Below are positions 22,396-31,264 of a stretch of 47,472 nucleotides of DNA, in pieces. Every line of letters begins with the position of its first letter. The stretch's first letter is position 1. This DNA is from JAFCCL01 sp041645325 (GTDB lineage: Archaea; Iainarchaeota; Iainarchaeia; Iainarchaeales; GCA-2688035). Made by a program: the position numbers and the translations under genes. The notes beneath the pieces are model-generated. The model saw nothing but the letters and a program-made list of their open reading frames with translations. It was not told the origin of the DNA and made no database searches. The DNA is taken from positions 1 through 47,472 of the forward strand of contig JBAZQI010000005.1 of NCBI GenBank assembly GCA_041645325.1, in the 5' to 3' direction.

Positions 22396-23900
22396 AGAAA
22401 ACATACCTTGCTGCAATAGTTTTGGCTTTTTTGATTGTCTTGCCTGCCCTGCAGTCGGCAAGCGCCGAGGGCGGCGTGGACATAGCCTACTTGCTCGAGG
22501 TAACTGACACAAGCTTCCTGCCTTCGACAATTTATGCCGGGAGCCTTATAAGTCTCGCGGTGGATGTCAAGAACAACGGAAGCTTCCTTTCAATCACAGA
22601 CCTGAATGCAACCCTTGACATCGGCGACGACTTTGAGGCAATTGACGCCCAGGATGGAATTGCAGTTATCAGCAAGGCCTCCACAAAAACGCTTATCTTC
22701 AAATTCAGGGTAAAAGAGGGTACGTCTCCAGGGTACTACCCCGCAACGGTAAAAATGTCCTATCTTAGGGGCGATACTGGAATGGAGATAACCACAATCC
22801 AGGAAATATCCATTCCTGTTTCAAAAACAGACAAAACCCTTGATGTGACAGTCGCGCCCACTGTCATTAATCCCGGCAACCAGACTCAGATGGTCTTCAC
22901 GGTAAAGAACGTTGGTGGAACAGCGGTTTCAAACATTGCTTTTTCATGGGCCGAGGCAAACAACCTTATCCTGCCGCTTGGTTCTGACAATAGGCGGTAT
23001 ATTTCAGTTCTGAAGCCAGGCGAGGCCGAAAGCGTTGATTACCTTGTGGCCGCTGATCCGAACATAGCGACAGGCATATACCCGTTGGACATAACCCTGA
23101 CTTTTATGGATTCCGACGGCACAAGGACCCAGAGTTCACAGGTTGGCCTTATACTAGGCGGCAAAACCGACTTTGAGGTAAGCGCCGAAATGCTTAGCAC
23201 TGGCCAGGTTTCAATAAGCCTTGCAAACATCGGTTCCAACAATGCTGATGCCGTTGTGGTAAAGATTCCCAATCAGGCTGGCATAAGGGTAAGCGGCAGC
23301 AACACGTCCATTTTGGGCAATCTAAACAAGGGGGACTTTACCCTCGCAAACTTTGAACTGCAGACAACTGCCATTTCACAAGGTCAGCCCTCTTCGCAGG
23401 GTCCGCCTTCTTCCGGGACAGACCCTTCTTCTGCCGGAAGAAACTTTGGTGACACGAACAGCAGTTTAAACAGTTCAAGGCAACTGGTCATACAGATAGA
23501 CTACACGGACACAACCGGTGAAAGGCAAAGTGTGCAGAAAACCGTGCAGTTAAGTTCAAGCTCTTCAAGTGAAACCACAGGAACCTCAGGCATGAGGACC
23601 AGGTCCCAGGACAGTTCTTTGGGAATCGTTGCCTGGGCATTGCTTGCAGTGCTTGCCGGCGGCGCAATTGCCTTCAACAGGTTCAAAGCCGGGAACAAGA
23701 ACTGGAAAAGGCTTGCAATGGCTATTGGCGCAATTACCGCAATGTTCCTTGTGGCAATTTTCCTGCTTGGCTCCGGCCTGATTGCGGTTGTGGCTGCCAC
23801 TGTCTTGTCTTTGGCTTTGCTTGCCTGGTTTTTCAGGCCTGACAAGGTCAAAGGCATTATTTGGCGGATAAGCCACTCAATTGGCAAGGCAAAGAAGTGA
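22392..23900 (+). CDS. S-layer-type surface protein with C-terminal membrane helices
   Basis: 502 aa. A signal peptide (1-25) is followed by COG1361-like beta domains with NEW3/CARDB phrases (LAVDVKNNGSFLSITDLNATL, MVFTVKNVGGTAVSNIAFSW), a Ser/Thr/Pro-rich linker (about 335-405) and three membrane helices near the C terminus (about 410-430, 440-462, 465-485). It is translationally coupled to its neighbours in the ABC operon. Comparable proteins accompany MacB-like transporters in archaea and are thought to act outside the membrane like an accessory subunit. Confidence 0.75.
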   Translation: MKKTYLAAIVLAFLIVLPALQSASAEGGVDIAYLLEVTDTSFLPSTIYAGSLISLAVDVKNNGSFLSITDLNATLDIGDDFEAIDAQDGIAVISKASTKTLIFKFRVKEGTSPGYYPATVKMSYLRGDTGMEITTIQEISIPVSKTDKTLDVTVAPTVINPGNQTQMVFTVKNVGGTAVSNIAFSWAEANNLILPLGSDNRRYISVLKPGEAESVDYLVAADPNIATGIYPLDITLTFMDSDGTRTQSSQVGLILGGKTDFEVSAEMLSTGQVSISLANIGSNNADAVVVKIPNQAGIRVSGSNTSILGNLNKGDFTLANFELQTTAISQGQPSSQGPPSSGTDPSSAGRNFGDTNSSLNSSRQLVIQIDYTDTTGERQSVQKTVQLSSSSSSETTGTSGMRTRSQDSSLGIVAWALLAVLAGGAIAFNRFKAGNKNWKRLAMAIGAITAMFLVAIFLLGSGLIAVVAATVLSLALLAWFFRPDKVKGIIWRISHSIGKAKK

Positions 23901-23904
23901 TTCC

Positions 23905-25185
23905 TTGAATCTCCGTAATTGCTTTGAGCTGTCCCTGAATAGCATTCTTCACAGGAAGCTCCGTTCCTGGCTCACTCTTTTGGGCATAGTAATCGGCGTT
24001 GCCGCGGTTGTTTCCATAATCTCCATTGGTGAGGGAGCGCAGGCAAGCGTTACTGAACAGCTTTCAAGCCTTGGCGCTGACATGATAACGGTTAGCCCTG
24101 GCTACAGCAGGGCTGGCTCTTTTGGAGGCGCTTTCAGGGGCGGCGGCCCTGGCGGAGGGTTTTTTGTAGAAGAATCTTCTTCCGAAGAAACGCCGACCCT
24201 TACAAAAAGGGATGCAATTGTAATCGCGAGCAACCCAAGCGTGAAGTATGTTACCGAGTATGTTTCCGGCAGGGCGGACATGGTTTTTCAGGCTGAAGAG
24301 TCCTCAGTTACGGTTTCAGGCGTGAACACTGTTACCTGGAAGGAAACCGCAAACCTTGACCTTGCTTCAGGCCGTTTTCTTTCCGCAAGCGACTCAAGCT
24401 CTATTGTGATTGGCAACAGGGTTGCCAACGGAATATTCAAGCAGGACCTTACCATTGGGCGGCGTGTTGTGATTGGTGACAAGCCTTTCACCGTTGTTGG
24501 CATTCTGGCCGCAACAGGAAGCGGCGGTTTTGGCGGAGGCAACAGTGATTCCGCTGTTTATATGTCCTATGAGAGCGCGTGGGATGTTACCGCTGTGGAG
24601 AGCGGCACTTTTTCATCAATCCAGGCAAAAGTGTCAAACTCTGAGCTTGTTGACCAGGTAACGGAAGAACTTACAGCTTCGTTGCTTCTTTCAAGGAAGG
24701 TTGCGGAAAAAAACCAGGATTTTAGCGTTACCTCTGCACAGGCAATGCAGGAACAGATCAGTTCTGCAACAGAAACACTTACGCTTTTTCTCGGGGCAAT
24801 TGCTGCTGTTTCGCTGCTTGTCGGCGCTGTCGGAGTTGCAAACAGCATGTTTACCTCAGTGCTTGAAAAAACAAAGCTTATCGGCATACTGAAGGCATTG
24901 GGTGCCACAAACGGCGAAATACAGAGGGTTTTCATTATAGAATCAGGCCTGTTCGGCCTTTTCGGCGGTGTCATTGGGGCAATAATCGGCACGCTTGGTT
25001 CTTATGCCATTGGCGCTGTTGGCATTGTGTCAATGCCGATGATGAGCGGCTCTTCCACGCTTGTAACGCCCCAATTGGTAATAGTTGCCATTGTGCTTTC
25101 AACAGTTGTCGGCATTGTTTCAGGGCTGCTTCCCGCAAGGGCAGCCTCAAAACTAAGGCCTGTTGAAGCGCTAAGGTATGAATAA
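23905..25185 (+). CDS. ABC transporter permease (MacB/FtsX fold)
   Basis: 426 aa from TTG 23905. First membrane helix at LRSWLTLLGIVIGVAAVVSIIS, a large extracellular MacB_PCD domain (about 45-290) with a Gly-rich insertion, then three helices in the FtsX domain with TKLIGILKALGATNGEIQRVFIIES and LPARAASKLRPVEALRYE, the standard coupling end. The TTG start is chosen because the protein then opens NLRNCFELSLNSILHRKLRSWLT, the usual start of this family, just after a GTGAT that contains the upstream stop. An alternative TTG is at 23881. Confidence 0.93.
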   Translation: MNLRNCFELSLNSILHRKLRSWLTLLGIVIGVAAVVSIISIGEGAQASVTEQLSSLGADMITVSPGYSRAGSFGGAFRGGGPGGGFFVEESSSEETPTLTKRDAIVIASNPSVKYVTEYVSGRADMVFQAEESSVTVSGVNTVTWKETANLDLASGRFLSASDSSSIVIGNRVANGIFKQDLTIGRRVVIGDKPFTVVGILAATGSGGFGGGNSDSAVYMSYESAWDVTAVESGTFSSIQAKVSNSELVDQVTEELTASLLLSRKVAEKNQDFSVTSAQAMQEQISSATETLTLFLGAIAAVSLLVGAVGVANSMFTSVLEKTKLIGILKALGATNGEIQRVFIIESGLFGLFGGVIGAIIGTLGSYAIGAVGIVSMPMMSGSSTLVTPQLVIVAIVLSTVVGIVSGLLPARAASKLRPVEALRYE

Positions 25186-25260
25186 AAAGGCTGGATTAAG
25201 GGAAAAGCCCAATAATTTCCTTTAAATTCCTTTTATTCTTTAATATTTCCGGTTTTCTTC

Positions 25261-25551
25261 ATGGCTGGGGCTGTTGACAAAAAGCTTCTTTTAAGGGTTG
25301 CCGCAAATGCCAGGCTTAATTTGACCGAGGCGGAAATCGCGAAGTTTTTGCCGCAATTGCAGGAAATTTTGCTCGCTTTTTCACTACTTGACGCGCTTGA
25401 CGTTTCCAATGAAAAGCCGAGCTTTCAGCCCCTTCCCTTGGAGAACGTGGCACGCAAGGATGCTGTTGAAAAATGCCTTTCGCAGGAAGAAGCGCTGAAG
25501 AATTCAAGGCACAAAAAGGACGGCTATTTCATGGGGCCGAAGGTAACGTGA
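25261..25551 (+). CDS. gatC: Asp/Glu-tRNA amidotransferase subunit C
   Basis: 96 aa with the conserved N-terminal helix pair VAANARLNLTEAEIAKFLPQLQEIL and a C-terminal GYFMGPKVT. GatC wraps the GatA-GatB interface. Its stop codon is part of the gatA ribosome binding site (ACGTGATTGCGAATG). It is the first gene of gatC-gatA-IMPase-MBL-gatB. Confidence 0.92.
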   Translation: MAGAVDKKLLLRVAANARLNLTEAEIAKFLPQLQEILLAFSLLDALDVSNEKPSFQPLPLENVARKDAVEKCLSQEEALKNSRHKKDGYFMGPKVT

Positions 25552-25557
25552 TTGCGA

Positions 25558-26994
25558 ATGAAAAAGGCTTTGGGCTTGAACGAGTTTGTAAAAGAGGTCA
25601 AAAGGGGCAATGTTTCCGTTGTTGAGCATGCGGAAAAAATCCTTGAAGAGGCCGAAAAAAGCAATCCGCGCCTGCATTGCTTCAACGTGGTTTCAAGGCA
25701 GATTGCATTGGAGCAGGCCAGGGAAATTGAGGCGGAAATCAAAACAGGCCGCCATAAGGGCAGGCTTTTGGGCGTTCCGATAAGCGTGAAGGACTGCATT
25801 TGCGTCAAGGGCGTTGAGTCAAGGGCAGGGAGCAAAATCCTTTCAGGATATGTGCCCTTGTTTGACGCGACTGTTGTTGAAAAGGCGAGGGCGGAAGGCG
25901 CAATAATAATGGGAAAAACTGCGCAGGACGAATTTGGGTTTGGAACATTTTCAAACAACGTCGGCATTGGCTTTGAAAAGCCCTGCAATCCCCTTGACGT
26001 GAAAAGAAGCTGCGGCGGCAGCTCTGGAGGCTCCGCAGGCTTTACGGCATTCACAACCCTTGCGCACGCAAGCATTTCCGAAAGCACAGGCGGCAGCATT
26101 GCATGCCCGGCTTCCTTTTGCGGAGTTGCCGGCCTGACTCCCACCCATGGCTTGGTTTCAAGGTATGGCCTTATTGATTATGCGAATTCTTTGGACAAGA
26201 TTGGAAGCATTGGAAAAACTGTTGAGGATGCCGCGCTTTTGCTTGAAGTGATTTCAGGATATGATGCCAGGGACAGCACGTCATTGCAGGGAAGCTGGGA
26301 GGAACTAAGCAAGCCTTTGGCTTCAAACGATTTGAAAATCGGCGTTGTCAGGGATTTTTTCAAGGGCTGTGATGAGGCAGTGCAAAAAGAATGCATGAAT
26401 GCCGTGAAAAGGCTTGAGGGCAAGGGGGCAAAGGTTGAAGAGATTTCCCTGCCTTTGAATGCAAAGTATGGTATTGCCGCTTATTATCTTGCTTCCACAA
26501 CCGAGGCAAGCACCAACCTTGCGAGGTTTTGCGGAATGCGCTATGGCCTGCACGAAAAGCTTGAAGGCAACTTCAATGAGTATTTTTCAAATGTGCGAAG
26601 CAAAGGATTTGGCGAAGAGGCAAAAAGGCGTATTTTGCTCGGCACTTTTGCAAGGATGGCCGGCTTCAGGGATGCTTATTACCTGAAGGCAATGAAGGTA
26701 AGAACGCTTTTGATTAAGGAATTCAAGCAGGCATTTTCAGGCGTTGATGTCCTTGTAAATCCCACCATGCCGATTGTTGCGCCGAAGTTTGACGAAATTG
26801 AAAAGCTTTCTCCATTGGAGCAGTATGCAATGGACCTGTGTACAGTGCCAGCAAACCTTGCAGGGCTGCCCCATGCCTCAGTTCCTGTCGGGGAGCACAG
26901 GAACATGCCTGTTGGATTGATGATTACTGCGGACCATTTGCAGGAAAAGAAAATGATTGAAGCCGCGCTGGCTTTTGAGGGGGCATGCAGATGA
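25558..26994 (+). CDS. gatA: Asp/Glu-tRNA amidotransferase subunit A
   Basis: 478 aa from ATG 25558. This glutaminase subunit of the amidase-signature family shows the Ser-cisSer-Lys triad: K78 in GVPISVKDC, Ser in CGGSSGGSA (about 156) and the nucleophile in STGGSIACPASFCG (about S180). It releases ammonia from Gln or Asn for GatB. In archaea GatCAB is used for Asn-tRNA because GatDE makes Gln-tRNA. The ATG is chosen for its GTGAT site 5 bases upstream. Confidence 0.96.
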   Translation: MKKALGLNEFVKEVKRGNVSVVEHAEKILEEAEKSNPRLHCFNVVSRQIALEQAREIEAEIKTGRHKGRLLGVPISVKDCICVKGVESRAGSKILSGYVPLFDATVVEKARAEGAIIMGKTAQDEFGFGTFSNNVGIGFEKPCNPLDVKRSCGGSSGGSAGFTAFTTLAHASISESTGGSIACPASFCGVAGLTPTHGLVSRYGLIDYANSLDKIGSIGKTVEDAALLLEVISGYDARDSTSLQGSWEELSKPLASNDLKIGVVRDFFKGCDEAVQKECMNAVKRLEGKGAKVEEISLPLNAKYGIAAYYLASTTEASTNLARFCGMRYGLHEKLEGNFNEYFSNVRSKGFGEEAKRRILLGTFARMAGFRDAYYLKAMKVRTLLIKEFKQAFSGVDVLVNPTMPIVAPKFDEIEKLSPLEQYAMDLCTVPANLAGLPHASVPVGEHRNMPVGLMITADHLQEKKMIEAALAFEGACR

Positions 26995-27779
26995 AGCAAA
27001 GTGAAGAGCTCAGGGTTGCAATAAAGGCTGCGAAGGAAGCAGGCAAGGTCATTATGAGGCATTATGGGCAACTTCACCATATTAAGGTCAAGACTGCAAG
27101 GCTTGGCATTGTCACAGAGGCTGACTTTGAGGCGCAGAGAATAATAAAGGCAGTAATAAGGAAGGCTTTTCCCAAGGCCTGGTTCTTGGCTGAAGAGGAC
27201 AAAAAGCACCCAAAGATTTCAAATGCCGAAATGTGGGTTGTTGACCCGTTAGATGGAACGAAAAACTTTTCCCGCGGCTTAAAGCTTTTTGCGGTTTCGA
27301 TTGCGCTTGTGAAAAACAAGAAGCCTGTGCTTGGCGTTGTTTTTGACCCCGCCACAGGCGACCTGTTTTTTGCGGAGAAAGGAAAGGGTGCGTTTTTGGA
27401 CGGGAAAAGGATTCATGTTTCAAAAGTTAAGGCAATGCGGGAAGCGTTTTTTGACATTCCACTGTCAATCCGTGAGGGCATGCGTGCCAAAGGACTGCTG
27501 GTGCTTAAAAAGCTGATGAAACGGCTTGGTACATTAAGGATTCTTGGTGCGGCCGCACCAAGGCTTGCTTTCATTGCATCCGGAAGGCTTGATGCATACA
27601 TTGAGCATGGCACCTATCCATGGGATATCATGGCTGGCGTCCTGATACTGCAGGAAGCAGGCGGGAGGGTAACCGATGAAAAAGGTGCGCCTTTTTCGCT
27701 TTTTTCCTCCGACCGCCAAACCATTGTGGCAAGCAACGGCAGGATTCACGCGCAAATAATAAGGGAGCTGAACAAATGA
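26991..27779 (+). CDS. Inositol monophosphatase-family phosphatase
   Basis: 262 aa from ATG 26991, whose ATGA overlaps the gatA stop. Metal motifs are AEEDKKH, WVVDPLDGTKNF (about 80-92) and YPWDIMAGVLILQEAGGRV. In archaea this family includes bifunctional inositol monophosphatase/fructose-1,6-bisphosphatase, so it may serve gluconeogenesis or inositol lipid synthesis. The window also carries a class II aldolase and PGI/PMI. It is placed between gatA and gatB. Confidence 0.92.
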   Translation: MKQSEELRVAIKAAKEAGKVIMRHYGQLHHIKVKTARLGIVTEADFEAQRIIKAVIRKAFPKAWFLAEEDKKHPKISNAEMWVVDPLDGTKNFSRGLKLFAVSIALVKNKKPVLGVVFDPATGDLFFAEKGKGAFLDGKRIHVSKVKAMREAFFDIPLSIREGMRAKGLLVLKKLMKRLGTLRILGAAAPRLAFIASGRLDAYIEHGTYPWDIMAGVLILQEAGGRVTDEKGAPFSLFSSDRQTIVASNGRIHAQIIRELNK

Positions 27780-27822
27780 AACCCTGTTTTTTTGGAATGT
27801 TGGGCATTTGGAGGGCTTTCAT

Positions 27823-28578
27823 ATGAAGCTTGTTGTTTTGGGAAGCGGCATTCCTTTGTCCGGCGGGAATAGGGCTTGCGCCGGTTACCTCGTTGAATCA
27901 CATGGCCAGTTTATTGTTCTTGATTTGGGCACCGGGTCTTTCTTGAATTTAAAGAAAATAGTTCAGCCAAGCAAGGTGAATGCCCTGTTTTTTTCGCATT
28001 ACTGCCATGCCGACCATGTGGCCGACCTGACTGGCTTTTTGCAGCACAGGAGAATGTTTTGCACGCAAAATCAAGGTGAGGCAAAGCAATTGGACATTTT
28101 TGGGCCCAAAGGCACAAAAGAATTTGTGAATAAAAATCTTGAATTATTTCCGAGCTTTTTGGAATCCAAGTTCCCGATTTCCGTTGAAGAAATGGAATAC
28201 GATGCAAAAAGGGTTTTTGGCTTTTCCATTAAGGCAAAGCCGGTAAAGCACGCGGAAAATAGCATTGGCTTTAGGGTTGAGGCTGAGGGCAAGGCAATTG
28301 CTTACAGTGGCGACACCGAATATTGTGATGCAGTCATCGATTTGGGCAAGGATGCAGACCTGCTGGTTTTGCAGTGCAGCTATCCAGTGGGAATTAAGCA
28401 CGAAGGCCACCTGAATGCCCAAGAATGCGGTGAAATCGCAAAAAAAGCAAATGCAAAGAAGTTGCTTTTGACGCATTTCTTCCCGGAAGCTGAAAAAGAG
28501 GATTTGAAAAAGCAGGCCGCGAAGGCATTCGGCGGCGAAATAATGCTTGCAAAAGACTTGTTGGAGGTGCAAATCTGA
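27823..28578 (+). CDS. MBL-fold hydrolase, RNase Z-like
   Basis: 252 aa from ATG 27823, chosen because GGAGGG (27810-27815) lies 7 bases upstream. Motifs are FSHYCHADHVADL (HxHxDH form), KHAENSIGFRV, AYSGDTEYC (metal Asp) and LLLTHFFPE, in the order of RNase Z and its relatives. It lacks the clear long exosite arm of tRNase Z, so the substrate is open. Its stop abuts the gatB start, and the location within the gat operon hints at a tRNA-linked role, which is inference. Confidence 0.8.
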   Translation: MKLVVLGSGIPLSGGNRACAGYLVESHGQFIVLDLGTGSFLNLKKIVQPSKVNALFFSHYCHADHVADLTGFLQHRRMFCTQNQGEAKQLDIFGPKGTKEFVNKNLELFPSFLESKFPISVEEMEYDAKRVFGFSIKAKPVKHAENSIGFRVEAEGKAIAYSGDTEYCDAVIDLGKDADLLVLQCSYPVGIKHEGHLNAQECGEIAKKANAKKLLLTHFFPEAEKEDLKKQAAKAFGGEIMLAKDLLEVQI

Positions 28579-29988
28579 ATGGCCGAGGAAAAAGGCGTGA
28601 TGATTGGCCTTGAATGTCATGTCCAGCTTGCGACTGACAGCAAGCTTTTCTGCGGCTGCCCTACCCTGTCCGAGGAGCCTAACACCGCATGCTGCCCGGT
28701 TTGCCTTGGGCATCCTGGTTCAAAGCCGGTGCTCAACGCAAAAGCCCTTGATTATGCGCTGAAGGTTGCGCTTGCATTCAACTGTGAAATCAACCAGGAG
28801 TTTTTCTTCAGCAGAAAAACCTATTTTTACCCTGACATGTCAAAGAACTTCCAGATAACCCAGTACGAAATCCCTGTTGGCATGAAAGGCTTCATTGTTT
28901 TGAGCAACGGCAAAAAAGTCGGCATAAGGCGCGTTCATCTGGAAGAAGACCCGGCTGCGCTTGTTCATGAAGCTGGAATGGGCACAAGCAATTATTGCCT
29001 TGTTGACTACAACAGAAGCGGCATTCCATTGGTTGAAATTGTCACAGAGCCGGACATGGACAGCCCTGAAGAGGCCAGGGATTTCCTTGACCAGCTAACC
29101 ACAATCCTTTCATACCTCAAGGTTTATTCGCCGACAACAGGCACGCTAAAGGCAGACTGCAATGTGAGCGTTTACGGCAACAACCGGGTTGAGGTCAAGA
29201 ATGTTTCCGGCAAGAAGGCTGTTGAGAAAGCGCTTGCTTTTGAGGCTGCGAGGCAGAAGGCCGTGCTTTTGAACGACAAGGAAATTGCAATGGAAACAAG
29301 GGCCTTTGACGAGGCAAAAGGCACGACAAGGAGCACGAGAAGCAAGGAAACAGAAGAGGATTATGGTTATATCACGGAACCTGACCTCACTGCCTTCAGG
29401 CTTTCAGGGCAGGAAATTGAGGGGCTGAAAAAAGCCCTGCCTGAACTGCACAATGCAAAGGCAAAAAGGTTTGTGCAGGGCTTTTCGCTGGACGAGTATT
29501 CGGCAAAGGTCCTTGCAGGCAATTTTGCCTTGGGCAATTTGTTTGAGCTGGTTGCAAGGGATGTTGACCCAAAGTTGGCCGCAAACTTCCTTGCCAGGGA
29601 ACTCATGGCTGTTGTGAACAAGAGCGAGCTTGATTTGGATGCCCTGGAGCTTGATGCAGGGGAAATTTCCTCGCTTTTGATGCTGCGCTCAGGCAACAAG
29701 ATAACCGAAAAGGTCGCAAAAGAAGCGCTGATTGCCTACCTTACAAATGGCACAAAGCCCACTTATTTCATTGAAAGGCAGGGGCTTGCAATGGACCTGA
29801 GCCAGGATGAAATTGAAAAAGCGGTTGAAAAGGTTTTGGCGGAAAACAGGCGGGCTGTTGCCGATTTGAAGAAGGGCAACCAGAAAAGCCTCAACTTTAT
29901 TGTGGGGCAGGTCATGCGCCTTACAAGGGCGAAGGCAAACCCAAAGGAAGTGCAGAACTCAATCCTGAAAAAAATCAAGGGTGCCTGA
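28579..29988 (+). CDS. gatB: Asp/Glu-tRNA amidotransferase subunit B
   Basis: 469 aa. The N-terminal kinase-like cradle shows MIGLECHVQLAT, zinc Cys in FCGCPTL and CCPVCLGHPG, then YFYPDMSKNFQITQYEIP, VHLEEDPAAL and VDYNRSGIPLVEIVTEP. The C-terminal GatB/YqeY helical domain binds the tRNA elbow. GatB phosphorylates and amidates the misacylated Asp- or Glu-tRNA with ammonia from GatA. It ends the operon. Confidence 0.96.
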   Translation: MAEEKGVMIGLECHVQLATDSKLFCGCPTLSEEPNTACCPVCLGHPGSKPVLNAKALDYALKVALAFNCEINQEFFFSRKTYFYPDMSKNFQITQYEIPVGMKGFIVLSNGKKVGIRRVHLEEDPAALVHEAGMGTSNYCLVDYNRSGIPLVEIVTEPDMDSPEEARDFLDQLTTILSYLKVYSPTTGTLKADCNVSVYGNNRVEVKNVSGKKAVEKALAFEAARQKAVLLNDKEIAMETRAFDEAKGTTRSTRSKETEEDYGYITEPDLTAFRLSGQEIEGLKKALPELHNAKAKRFVQGFSLDEYSAKVLAGNFALGNLFELVARDVDPKLAANFLARELMAVVNKSELDLDALELDAGEISSLLMLRSGNKITEKVAKEALIAYLTNGTKPTYFIERQGLAMDLSQDEIEKAVEKVLAENRRAVADLKKGNQKSLNFIVGQVMRLTRAKANPKEVQNSILKKIKGA

Positions 29989-30103
29989 ATTGATTGTTTC
30001 CATAAAATAATGCCTTTCTTCAAATTGCTTGTTAGTGCCATTATAATGCCTTTAATGGCTCTGCTTCGATTTTTGCACCATTGTTTTTTTGTACCAAAAT
30101 GCC

Positions 30104-30110
30104 TTTATAA
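30104..30110 (+). promoter_or_regulatory. Box A for the candidate structured RNA
   Basis: TTTATAA lies about 25 bases upstream of 30131, where the predicted RNA structure begins. Three copies of AATGCCTTT (30009, 30045, 30098) occur in the 130 bases before and at this box and could be activator or repressor sites. Confidence 0.55.
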
Positions 30111-30130
30111 AGCGGGCGCAGCAATTGGTA

Positions 30131-30240
30131 TGTGAAACAATTACCTCCTATAATTGTGTCACCCCCAAAGGAAGGCAACCGGCATATTTTTTGGTTCAGT
30201 GTTTCACCTCAATCTTGGTTGCCTTTCCTTCATTTTTTTA
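30131..30240 (+). ncRNA. Candidate structured RNA with two alternative folds
   Basis: Stem 1: GTGA (30132-30135) plus ACAATTA (30137-30143) pairs with TAATTGT (30151-30157) plus TCAC (30159-30162), leaving loop CCTCCTA. Stem 2: AAGG-AA-GGCAACC (30168-30180) pairs with GGTTGCC-TT-(T)-CCTT (30217-30230), 13 bp with one bulge. GTGAAACA (30132-30139) is also perfectly complementary to TGTTTCAC (30200-30207) in the loop of stem 2, which would compete with stem 1. Both loops carry anti-Shine-Dalgarno-like bases (ACCTCC; CACCTC). A T run at 30233-30239 could end it. The 334 bases 29989-30322 hold no supported protein gene. Confidence 0.6.
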
Positions 30241-30322
30241 CCGGCCTTGTTGAAATGCGTTTAATTCTCGGTTTAAATCTTTTTTGGTTTAACAATATGT
30301 AATTCAATGGAGGTTTCTAAAT

Positions 30323-30625
30323 ATGGCTGTTTGGGATTTTTTCAGGCCTGTTACAAACTATGCAATCGGCTTTGACTTTGCGACAAGAATCCTTGTGCTT
30401 GTGTTTTCAGTTGCATTGTTCGTCGTTTCTGTTCTTGCCTACAGGCGCACGAAGAGCAAAAAGTTTTTGTTCGTTACAATAGCATTCTTCCTGTTTTCGG
30501 CAGAGTGGACATTGAATGTTTTCGACCTGTTTTTGAGCCCCGGGGATTTTTTCCACAGGGCGGCTGAAAACCTGTTCCAGCTCGGCATTCTCGTTTGCCT
30601 TTTCATAGCAATTTTCAAGAAATAA
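30323..30625 (+). CDS. Small three-helix membrane protein
   Basis: 100 aa with helices at about 20-42, 47-67 and 83-98. GGAGGT (about 30308-30313) is 8 bases before ATG 30323, and GGTTTAAATC (about 30270-30279) can serve as its own TATA box. The gene is followed by a double winged-helix regulator, as in the 7TM/regulator pair at 19.5-20.5 kb. No family is recognised; it may be a membrane sensor or anchor partner. Confidence 0.7.
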   Translation: MAVWDFFRPVTNYAIGFDFATRILVLVFSVALFVVSVLAYRRTKSKKFLFVTIAFFLFSAEWTLNVFDLFLSPGDFFHRAAENLFQLGILVCLFIAIFKK

Positions 30626-30649
30626 TTGCTTTCAGGGGTTTTTGGTGCA

Positions 30650-31201
30650 ATGCAGGACGAACAGTTAAACGAGGCACTTGCCTTGGGGGCAAGGAACAAG
30701 ATTTTCCGAGCCATAAGCAAGAGCCCAGGCCTGCATTTTAGGGAGCTCCAAAGGCGCACAAAGATTGCCACAGGCAGCCTTCAATACCACTTGGACTTTT
30801 TGCTTAAAAGGCACATTATAAAGGCTGAAAAAAACGGCAAATTTGTCCGCTATTACAGCACAAGGGGCGAGCAGCTCGGCGAAAACCAGGAAACAATGGC
30901 CCTGCTAAGGCAGCCGAGCCTTAGGAAGATTGTTCTCTATCTTTTGACAAAGAAAAGGGCAAACAATGAAAGGATTGCGGCGGCAATCGGCCTGAGCCCA
31001 AGCACAGTAAGCTGGCACATGGTGAAACTTGTGCAGGGCAACCTTGTGGAAAAGCGCAGGGTTGGCAGAAAAACATTCTTTTACATCAAGGATGCGGACA
31101 ACATTTCAGCCTTGCTGAGCACCTACAAAAAAAGCTTTCTTGACGAAATGGTTGACAGCTTTGTTGAAATCTGGGACGAAATGCAGGTTCAGGTGAAATG
31201 A
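30650..31201 (+). CDS. Transcription regulator with two winged-helix domains
   Basis: 183 aa from ATG 30650, with GGTG 4 bases upstream. The first domain is NKIFRAISKSPGLHFRELQRRTKIATGSLQYHLDFLLKRHIIKAEKNGKFVRYYS and the second RKIVLYLLTKKRANNERIAAAIGLSPSTVSWHMVKLVQGNLVEKRRVGRKTFFYI, both ArsR/MarR-like, a common archaeal tandem layout. The preceding membrane gene is 24 bases upstream, so they are probably cotranscribed. Confidence 0.87.
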   Translation: MQDEQLNEALALGARNKIFRAISKSPGLHFRELQRRTKIATGSLQYHLDFLLKRHIIKAEKNGKFVRYYSTRGEQLGENQETMALLRQPSLRKIVLYLLTKKRANNERIAAAIGLSPSTVSWHMVKLVQGNLVEKRRVGRKTFFYIKDADNISALLSTYKKSFLDEMVDSFVEIWDEMQVQVK

Positions 31202-31264
31202 GCCTATTTTTGCACCTTGCTGAAAATGCGCTGAAAGCAGGTTCCGGAAAAATGAAGCTTTTTT

